In this document: positions 57,271 to 64,000 of the stretch, piece by piece
Position numbering within the stretch: position 1 is the first letter of the stretch
Layout of the letters: the number at the start of each line of letters is the position of its first letter
Assembly (NCBI GenBank): GCA_963815325.1
Contig: CAWFGG010000001.1
Location: 310,001 to 374,000 of the forward strand
Reading direction: 5' to 3'
Length of the DNA stretch: 64,000 nt
DNA from: JABDII01 sp963815325
GTDB lineage: Bacteria; Gemmatimonadota; Gemmatimonadetes; Gemmatimonadales; GWC2-71-9
The notes under the pieces: generated by a model
What the model was told of the DNA's origin: nothing
Databases searched by the model: none
What the model saw: the letters and a program-made list of their open reading frames with translations, nothing else
Position numbers and translations under genes: made by a program

Positions 57271-59370
57271 GTGAGTCCCCACTCCGACTCCTTCCACCGA
57301 GTATCCCTTGACGTGACGTCTAAGCCCACTCCACAAGAGCACCTGGCCCTGTCACGGGAAGTCTCGGCATTCCTGGTACAGTTCTCAATTGCGCTCCACA
57401 ACATCTCGACGTACCCGCGCGGCCACCCCATGTTGGCAACGGCGGTAGACGCGGTCATGGGTCGCGTTCGCCCGTTGTTGAAACGGGACCACTCGCTCTC
57501 CCTCGGCGTTGCCAAGACACAGCTTCTGGTCGAAGGCGCGGCCACCGACCCGAACAACGCGGTGCTGCGGGATCTGGCCCAGAGGCTCCACCGCCATCAG
57601 ATCGGGATGGTGCGGCTTAGCGAGGGGGTTGCGCACGACGAGATGGCGGACTTCCTCGAGCGCCTGAGCGCCGACCCCATTTACCAGGGCCAGCCGCTCG
57701 GCTTGAGCCCCGAAGGCGAGCGGCAACGATGGCCCCACGTCCAGGTTACCCCGCTGGCCTTCGATCAGCTGGAGCTGGTGGACAAGCGGCCCGGTGACAG
57801 CGAAGGGAGTCGAGCCGTGCGTCTCTGGTTGGCCTTGGCCGATTCCGCCGTCACCGGGCCGGAGAGTGCCACCGAAAAGCAGGCCCTCGACGTGCAGGAC
57901 GTCGCGCAGGCTATCAACGAATCCTCCCATGATGAGTCATACGATCGCGTGATCGTCGGCTATCTCCTTCAGCTCAGTCGGGAGTTGGCAGCGAGCGAGG
58001 GAGCGGACGGCGCGGTACTGAAGCGACGCCTGACTGAACTTCTCGAAGGCCTCACGCCGGAGACCCTCCATCGCCTCCTGCAGATGGGTGGTGGGCTGGC
58101 CGAACGACAGGAATTGGTCAAGACCCTCTCGGGGTCCGTCCCGATCAACGCGGTATTGGAGTTGATTCGGGCGTCGACAGAGGCCTCGCAGCAGACGATC
58201 TCACATTCGCTGCTACGGATTCTGACCAAACTCGCCGAGCATGCGGGGTCGACGACCTCGACCGTCCGCTTCGACGCCGACCTCGCCTTTCGAGACTCGG
58301 TGGAGGAGTTGGTCGACTCCTGGGTCCTCGAAGACCCCAACCCGGAGGCCTACACTCAGGTGCTCGAGCACCTGGCCCGCCCAGCTACTGCGCTCAAGCC
58401 CAACGACGAGATCGAATTCGAGTTCGAAGCTCAGCGCATCGTCAAGATGAGTTTGGAGCTCGGCGTCTTCGGAGCGTCGGCAGGGTCTGCCGTGGACCAA
58501 CTGGTGCGCTTGGGAAGTTTGCCCGTGCTGCTCATGTTGTTGGACGAAGATGTGGGAGAGTCGGAGACCCGCGAGGCCTTCTGGGCTCACCTCTGCCGGG
58601 CGGAAATACTCGAGCATCTTCTCAGCGAGGAGAGTCCCGACCTCGAAAGCACCGCTCTCGTGGTTGACCGGATGGGAGTCGCCGCGGCCGAACCCATGCT
58701 CAGGGCACTGGAGGAGGCCGAATCCTTGACAACCCGTCGCTGGCTCTTGAACCAATTGAGCCGGCTCGGTCCCGACCTTGGTCCACTTCTGCTGGCGCGG
58801 CTCACGAATAGCCCTTGGTTTGTCCGGCGCAACATGTTGGTGCTGATCGGGGCCATCGGGACGTGGCCCGAGGGCTTCTCGCCGGAACCCCATGCCCGTC
58901 ACGAGGACGCCAGGGTACGGCGCACCGCGTTCAAACTCATGTTTGAGCGGCCGGAATTCCGGGACACCGCCTTGGTCGAAGCCCTTGGCGATACCGACGA
59001 CGCGGTGATGCGCATGGCCCTTGGGGTGGCTCGGGAAGCGTGTCCCCCGACAGCTCTGTCGCGCATCATGAGCCTCCTCCAAGACCCCCACCGAGACCCC
59101 GAGCTCCGGGCCCTCGGAATCCGAGTCCTTGGTGCCGTGCCGACAACCACCAGCCGCGATTGGCTGATCGAGAACAGCCTGGGGCGGACGCGATGGTTTC
59201 GGCGGCGGCGGCTCGCGGCCAAATCTCCGGAACTCCTTGCCAGCCTGCAGGTGTTGGCCGAGCAGTGGGCGGCACACCCCGCAGCCGCTGCCGTCTTGCA
59301 CATGGCAGCGCGCAGTACCGATTCCGAGATACGAACCGCGATTCAGATGGCCCCAAAGGACGCGGCGTGA
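57271..59370 (+). CDS. Large HEAT-repeat protein paired with an HD-GYP protein
   Basis: This 699-residue protein starts with GTG (57271, or GTG at 57313). The first ~140 residues form a domain including FSIALHNISTYPRGHPMLAT and RLHRHQIGMVRLSEGVAHDE, also seen in the HD-GYP protein that follows. The rest is helical, with HEAT-like repeats in the last 250 residues (LLNQLSRLGPDLGPLLLARL and similar). No enzyme motif is visible. Its stop overlaps the GTG of the HD-GYP gene. Confidence 0.75.
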   Translation: MSPHSDSFHRVSLDVTSKPTPQEHLALSREVSAFLVQFSIALHNISTYPRGHPMLATAVDAVMGRVRPLLKRDHSLSLGVAKTQLLVEGAATDPNNAVLRDLAQRLHRHQIGMVRLSEGVAHDEMADFLERLSADPIYQGQPLGLSPEGERQRWPHVQVTPLAFDQLELVDKRPGDSEGSRAVRLWLALADSAVTGPESATEKQALDVQDVAQAINESSHDESYDRVIVGYLLQLSRELAASEGADGAVLKRRLTELLEGLTPETLHRLLQMGGGLAERQELVKTLSGSVPINAVLELIRASTEASQQTISHSLLRILTKLAEHAGSTTSTVRFDADLAFRDSVEELVDSWVLEDPNPEAYTQVLEHLARPATALKPNDEIEFEFEAQRIVKMSLELGVFGASAGSAVDQLVRLGSLPVLLMLLDEDVGESETREAFWAHLCRAEILEHLLSEESPDLESTALVVDRMGVAAAEPMLRALEEAESLTTRRWLLNQLSRLGPDLGPLLLARLTNSPWFVRRNMLVLIGAIGTWPEGFSPEPHARHEDARVRRTAFKLMFERPEFRDTALVEALGDTDDAVMRMALGVAREACPPTALSRIMSLLQDPHRDPELRALGIRVLGAVPTTTSRDWLIENSLGRTRWFRRRRLAAKSPELLASLQVLAEQWAAHPAAAAVLHMAARSTDSEIRTAIQMAPKDAA

Positions 59371-60548
59371 GCGACCCCACCAAGTTCCTGACATCTCTTG
59401 GCCAGGCCTTGGCGACCATGGCGCTCTATCCGGCAGGCCACCCTGCCCGGGAGCGCGGCGTGGAGGCCGCGTTCGAACAGCTGCAGCGCCTCATGGAGGA
59501 GGACCCGACACCCCGGATTCTCTTCCTCGACGGAGAGGTGGTGTACCGGCGGCAGGTTCTGCGCAGTCTCAGTGACTGGGAGTGGGGCCTTCGGTTGGCC
59601 GACGCCGGCATCCAGCGTCTGGACTTTCTCGGCGAAGTCAGCAGCGACGAATTCGACGGGCTGCTCACCGGGGTCTACGATCGGCTGAACCCGGACACGC
59701 CGGATACGGCCGAGGCACGCCAGATGACCGCGACCAACATCCGCTACGGGCCGGTGGGAGTGCGTGGGGCCGACACCAGTCTCGCCGAGAAGGCGGTCGC
59801 CACGGCGACCATAGCATACTCACTGTACGATGAAGTGCAGACCATCGAGTGGATGCACGAAGAGGTCAAGCAAACCGGCAACCTGCCGTTGCGCGAAGCA
59901 CACGCCGTGGTGCGCTCACTCTCCATCGCGATGCACAGTCAGGGCTCGATACTCCTCCCCCTGCTCGAACTCAAGCAGTTCGATCAGTATACCACCACCC
60001 ATTGCAGTAACGTCGCCGTCCTGTCAATGGGCATCGCCGAGTACCTCGGGTTGGCCTCCGAGCACGTCCGGGCCGTGGGTGTGGCCGGGCTCCTTCACGA
60101 CCTGGGCAAGATCCGTGTTCCCAAGGAAATCCTCGTGAAACCGGGCAAGTTTACGGACGAGGAACGCAGCATGATGCAGGCACATCCGGTCGAGGGCGCC
60201 CGGATTATTCTCTCACGAGAGCGAGATCTGGATCTGGCCGCCGTCGTCGCTTACGAGCACCATGTCATGCTCAATGGTGGCGGCTACCCAGCGCTCCGAT
60301 TTCAGCGTGATTGTCACTACGCCAGTAAGCTAGTGCACGTCTGCGACGTGTACGACGCTCTCCGCACCGACCGACCCTACCGCGGGGCGCTCCCTTCGGA
60401 GGAGGCGCTCGCCTACTTGGCGGAAAAAGCCGGAACCGAATTCGATCCCGACCTCGTTCGTGCCTTCACCGTGATGATTCGTGAGCGCTCTGAGCGTCGC
60501 CTCCGGCTCGATCAGCCCACCATAGAACCGGAAACCCCGCCGTTATAG
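59367..60548 (+). CDS. HD-GYP domain protein, cyclic-di-GMP phosphodiesterase candidate
   Basis: This 393-residue protein has an N-terminal domain with LATMALYPAGHPARERGVEA, then HD-GYP from about residue 200. It shows YTTTHCSNVAVLSMGIAEYL, GVAGLLHDLGKIRVPKEIL, VVAYEHHVMLNGGGYPALRF and HVCDVYDALRTDRPY. Metal ligands and the GYP loop appear intact, so it should hydrolyse c-di-GMP or a related dinucleotide. The GTG start overlaps the HEAT gene stop by four bases. The pair probably forms one complex. Confidence 0.88.
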   Translation: MSDPTKFLTSLGQALATMALYPAGHPARERGVEAAFEQLQRLMEEDPTPRILFLDGEVVYRRQVLRSLSDWEWGLRLADAGIQRLDFLGEVSSDEFDGLLTGVYDRLNPDTPDTAEARQMTATNIRYGPVGVRGADTSLAEKAVATATIAYSLYDEVQTIEWMHEEVKQTGNLPLREAHAVVRSLSIAMHSQGSILLPLLELKQFDQYTTTHCSNVAVLSMGIAEYLGLASEHVRAVGVAGLLHDLGKIRVPKEILVKPGKFTDEERSMMQAHPVEGARIILSRERDLDLAAVVAYEHHVMLNGGGYPALRFQRDCHYASKLVHVCDVYDALRTDRPYRGALPSEEALAYLAEKAGTEFDPDLVRAFTVMIRERSERRLRLDQPTIEPETPPL

Positions 60549-62394
60549 CGACGTCGCACGCCGGGGCGCAACCGCCGGCTCGACTTTTTCGGCAAGAAGC
60601 TCCGGCGTGAAATCCTCGCCAGGGTTGATGAACCGGTCGTGCTCCAGTCCGTATTGCTTGTCGTAGAGCTGCCTGTATCGTCGGCCCAGGGCGAGGAGCT
60701 CGTCTTGTGCCCCTCGCTCGACGACCTGCCCCGCCTCGAGCACGAGGATCTGATCTGCGCTCGCGATGGTGGAGAGGCGGTGGGCAATCACAAAGGTGGT
60801 TCGGCCCTGCCGAAGCGCCTGAAGGCCGTCACGGATCAGGGCCTCACTCTCGCTATCCAAGCTCGACGTCGCTTCGTCTAAGATGAGGATGCGCGGGTCG
60901 GCCAGGATGGCGCGCGCAATCGCAATCCGCTGGCGTTGGCCGCCGGAGAGCTTGACCCCGCGCTCGCCCACAATGGTGTCATACCCGTCGGCGAACTGCT
61001 CGATGAACTCGTCGCAGTGTGCCACTCGGGCCGCCTGCTGCACCTGCTCCAGGGTCGCCGACGGACTGGAAAAGCGGATGTTCTCGGCGATCGTCCCGTC
61101 AAAGAGAAAGTTGTCTTGCAACACGACACCAAGGTGCGACCGGTATTCACGCACTCGCAGGGTCGTGAGGTCACGGCCGTCGATCAGGACCCTCCCGCTG
61201 GCAGGCTGATTGAATGCCATGACCAGGCTGATCAGGGTGCTCTTTCCGGAACCACTTGGCCCCACCAGCGCCGTCGTCGAACCGGCCGGCGCGTGAAACG
61301 AGACCTCCTTGAGCACCGGCAGGCCTCCGGCGTAGGCGAAACGCTCACGTTCTTCGAAGACGACGTCGCCCACGACACGTCTTGACCGGCTGCCCTTTGG
61401 TCTCGTCCTCAATCACGGTCTGCCTGATTTCCCGGATTCGGTCGAGTCCGGCGAAGGCTTCGCTAATCTGAGTCCCGACCGACGCAATCTGCACCAGCGG
61501 CGCCGCGACCAGGCCGATGAAGAACACGTACATGACGAAATCGCCAAGCGACATCGACCCCGAAAGAACCGCGCGTCCGCCGATGAGAAGGAGTAGCACG
61601 CCGACCGCGCCGATAATGATGGTGGCAAAGGACGAGACCGCCGAGACCGCGGTGATGGAGCGGGCGATATTCCGGAGCAGGCGATGCACGCCTCGTGCGA
61701 ACACCAACTCCTCGCGCCGCTCCGCCGTATAGGTCTTCACTAATCGGATCCCGCCCAGCGATTCCGCCAGGCGGCCAGTGACGTCGGCGTTGATCTTGCC
61801 CCGCTCGCGAAACAACGGCCTCAGCTTGGTGAAGGCGATGGCTATCCCGGCGCCGAAGGTCCCGAGAATGAGTAGGGTGATGGTCGTGAGCTGCCAGTTG
61901 AGATAGAACAAGACGCCGAGCGCGATCGCTGCGGTGAAGAGGCCGCCGGTCAACTGGACGAGGCCGGTGCCCACCAGATTCCGGATTCCTTCCGCGTCGG
62001 TCATGATGCGAGAGATCAACACACCGGTCTTGGTCGTGTCGAAGTAGCTGACCGGCAACCGTAGCACGTGAGCGTGCACCCGTTTCCGCATGTCGGCAAT
62101 TGCACGCTGTGCCGCGATGCTCATGACTTGCGACAATCCGAACGAGGTGGATGCCTGCACCACCGCTGCCACCGCGGCGGCGGCGGCGATGGGAACCAAC
62201 AGATCGTGACGCTGCCGTCCGATCACGTCGTCGATCAAGAACTTGGAACTTCCCGGCAGGACCAGGCCCGCCAGGCGATTCAGCAACATCAGCACCAACC
62301 CGATCCCCATCTGCCGGCGATGAGTCCACACCAGCTCCCGGGCTTCGCGCCACACGATGGCCGGGTTCAGAGATCGTTTCCTGGTTTCCTCCAT
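60543..62394 (-). CDS. MsbA-like ABC exporter (one frameshift between domains)
   Basis: The membrane domain (62394 to about 61385) has six spans, and the family linker ends QISEAFAGLDRIREIRQTVI. The ATPase domain (about 61380 to 60543) has Walker A TALVGPSGSGKSTLISLVMA, signature VKLSGGQRQRIAIARAIL, Walker B ILILDEATSSLDSE and the H-loop VIAHRLSTI. One extra T after GTCAAGACG breaks the frame between QPVKT and VVGDVVFEER. Repaired length is about 617 residues, normal for a half-transporter acting as a dimer, possibly on lipids or drugs. Confidence 0.85.
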
Positions 62395-62633
62395 GCCTCG
62401 GTTCCTTACACGAAGGCGGCAGGTCGACTACGCGAACCCGTGCAGCATAATATGCTTTGAGTCATGTTGCTTCCCCCTCTCTCTGCTGGCCGTGGGCGGC
62501 AGCAGCGTTCTATATTGGCCCGGACGGGCGCCCCGCACGTGTCCAGGGATGGCCAACTCGAGGCCTGTACGTCGTCGCGGCGGCGGGGGCGCCGCCTCAG
62601 GCTGGTGCGCCACGTCTTCCCCCGAGCAGAACG
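62395..62633. other. Divergent intergenic region with a small palindrome
   Basis: This gap separates the ABC exporter and redoxin starts. It holds the perfect dyad AGCATA-A-TATGCT at 62444-62456, in the only AT-rich patch, which could be a promoter or operator for the exporter. The rest is GC-rich with no recognisable site. Confidence 0.4.
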
Positions 62634-63194
62634 GTGACGACCCAACCACCGAACCCACCGCATCGACCAGGCCTTCGAGAGATACCGCCCGACTTCACTG
62701 TCCTGAATTCGGCAGGGGAGCCACGCCGACTCTACGATCTCGTCCGGTCGCGGTCGGTGGTCCTCGTGTTCTATCGTGGGCACTGGTGTCCATTCTGCAA
62801 ACAGCAGCTGGCCGCTTATCGCGATCGCCATGACGCGTTCGGGCGTGCCGGGGCGGATGTCTATGCCCTGTCCGTGGACTCGCCGGAGCGCTCCGCGGAA
62901 CACAAACAGCGTCTCCGTCTTCCGTTTGAACTTCTCTGCGATCCCGACCGCGCCGTGGTGCGGGCGTGGGATCTGTACAACCGCTGGGAGCATGGCGGGG
63001 TCGCGAGGCCCGCAGTCTTCGTGCTGGCCTCACCGGATGGACGCGTTCGCGCACGATCGATCGACCGCATGGCGAGCAGGGTCCCGCCGGAGAAGGTGCT
63101 TGCCGCGCTCAAGGCCCTGGATCGTCACCGCCTCGGACGACGCCTGGTCGTGCCCCGACTCGGCGATTTGATGGCCTCGATGCTGGGTCGATAG
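62634..63194 (+). CDS. Peroxiredoxin-like redoxin with WCPFC site
   Basis: This 186-residue AhpC/TSA-family protein has VVLVFYRGHWCPFCKQQLAA, giving Cys52 and Cys55 in a thioredoxin-like CxxC. It is followed by DVYALSVDSPERS and RLPFELLCDPDRAVVRAW, as in Bcp-like redoxins. It lacks a signal peptide. The GTG at 62634 is chosen because upstream sequence is Ala/Pro-rich and unlike the family. It probably reduces peroxides or disulfides. Confidence 0.8.
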   Translation: MTTQPPNPPHRPGLREIPPDFTVLNSAGEPRRLYDLVRSRSVVLVFYRGHWCPFCKQQLAAYRDRHDAFGRAGADVYALSVDSPERSAEHKQRLRLPFELLCDPDRAVVRAWDLYNRWEHGGVARPAVFVLASPDGRVRARSIDRMASRVPPEKVLAALKALDRHRLGRRLVVPRLGDLMASMLGR

Positions 63195-63221
63195 GCCAGG
63201 GACCTCATCAGAACACTGGTC

Positions 63222-64000
63222 CTACCGCACGAGGAATCCGTGGCCCAGCGGGTCGGCGGGATCGATCAGGAATTCATGTCGTCCGGTAACCCACGCGCGA
63301 CCGGTGACCTCGGGAATCACCGCGCGGTGCCCCCCGACAGTGGTCGTCTCGATCACCCGCACCCCGAACCGCGTGCCGACGATGCTCTCGATCTCGATCG
63401 CATCGCCGGTCTTCAGTTGGCCGCGCGCGTGAAGAATTGCCGCCCGGCCGCATACCCCCGTTCCGGTCGGGCTGCGGTCGAGCTCTCCGTTTGCGAAGAC
63501 GCAGACGTGACGACTGTGGACCACGCCGGCGCTCGAGCCCACGAAGATGGTTCCGTAGAGGAAGTTCAGATCGGCCGGACCGTCAGGATGGACGATCGTG
63601 CAGGTTTCGCTCACCTGCCGCTTTATCTGCATCCCGAGTTCGATCAGGCGCGCTGAGTGCGCCGGCTCGAGGTCCAGCCCGAGCGCGGCCGCGTCGACAT
63701 AGGCGTAGAACGCCCCGCCGAACGCGAGGTCGCATCGGATCACCCCCAATCCGGGGATCGTGGTGTCGACATCGGACGCGAGAACGAACGACGGCACGTT
63801 GATGAAGGAAACGCTTTCCACCCGGCTCCCGGTAACGGTCGCGGTTGCCACGACCCGGCCGGCGGGGGTATCGAGCCGGAGCGTGGGAGTCGATGAACCG
63901 ACCGGCACCAGGCCGCATTCGATCCCTACCGTGACGGCCGCGATCACACCATGTCCGCACATGGTGCTGAACCCGTCGTTGTGCATGAACAGGATGCCGA
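63222..64000 (-). CDS. Proline-racemase-family enzyme, trans-3-hydroxy-L-proline dehydratase candidate (partial)
   Basis: The first ~90 residues lie beyond the window. The remaining part contains the first catalytic residue in FSTMCGHGVIA and the second region as FANGELDRSPTGTGVCGRAA. Proline racemases and 4-hydroxyproline epimerases have Cys at the second site (SPCGTG); Thr there is the mark of trans-3-hydroxy-L-proline dehydratases. GILFMHNDGFSTMCG continues in frame to the edge. The function is inferred from this residue. Confidence 0.85.
   Translation of the reverse strand, partial: GILFMHNDGFSTMCGHGVIAAVTVGIECGLVPVGSSTPTLRLDTPAGRVVATATVTGSRVESVSFINVPSFVLASDVDTTIPGLGVIRCDLAFGGAFYAYVDAAALGLDLEPAHSARLIELGMQIKRQVSETCTIVHPDGPADLNFLYGTIFVGSSAGVVHSRHVCVFANGELDRSPTGTGVCGRAAILHARGQLKTGDAIEIESIVGTRFGVRVIETTTVGGHRAVIPEVTGRAWVTGRHEFLIDPADPLGHGFLVR

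Overview
The window is GC-rich bacterial chromosome with densely packed genes, many short overlaps (ATGA, GTGA, TAATG) and mostly short intergenic gaps. It contains no rRNA, tRNA, CRISPR array, transposase or phage gene that I can see. Lipoproteins, two RND/TolC export systems, a TonB-dependent receptor and secreted metalloproteases show a Gram-negative (diderm) cell. The mix of PD40 and LVIVD propeller proteins, HD-GYP/HEAT proteins and a lasso-family leader peptide would fit a Gemmatimonadota-like lineage. That placement is inference; no marker gene in the window settles it.

Layout. 0-4.2 kb: MerR regulator, pilin-like protein, Fis-type mini-regulator, OB/HD nuclease-like protein, then about 650 bases of non-coding, strongly structured DNA ending in a minus-strand terminator. 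4.2-10.1 kb: an Ig-like/propeller secreted protein and a sugar/envelope block (UDP-galactopyranose mutase, GT2 glycosyltransferase, polytopic glycosyltransferase-like protein). 10.6-14.6 kb: alkyltransferase, small proteins, cupredoxin, MFS exporter. 14.6-26.1 kb: a long minus-strand run read RND permease, TolC, adaptor, HExxH protease, M14 carboxypeptidase, Bcp peroxiredoxin, PD40 lipoprotein, signal peptidase I. 26.3-28.5 kb: small membrane protein, HEAT protein and a damaged Hsp20 gene. 28.7-36.6 kb: a persulfide dioxygenase-rhodanese protein, an ArsR regulator and a second RND/adaptor/TolC operon with a PII-like protein. A 23-base element is shared by the arsR and tolC promoters, which suggests one regulon.

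36.7-41.5 kb: Hsp15, then a lasso-peptide-like locus made of an asparagine-synthetase-like cyclase, a short precursor with the YxxPxL...G.F...T leader motif under its own promoter and terminator, and a two-gene ABC exporter. No B1/B2 leader-processing genes are visible. 41.5-46.4 kb: thiC with a TPP riboswitch, and a TonB receptor broken by several indels. 46.4-53.1 kb: hydrolase and phosphodiesterase, then metallopeptidase, ATP-grasp ligase, PLP enzyme and a CHAD-CYTH protein. 53.1-55.7 kb: a SahR-like ArsR-methyltransferase with a perfect 20-base operator, followed by ahcY. 55.7-64 kb: Spy-like protein, dihaem cytochrome c, a HEAT/HD-GYP pair, an MsbA-like exporter, a redoxin, and a proline-racemase-family enzyme cut by the window edge.

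Data quality matters for reading this window. Several otherwise well-conserved genes are broken by what look like single extra bases (RND permease, asparagine-synthetase-like gene, two ABC transporters). The TonB receptor gene has at least five shifts. Residual long-read errors are the simplest explanation for the isolated single indels. Start sites below were chosen from Shine-Dalgarno sequences and domain boundaries, so many genes start downstream of the longest possible reading frame.
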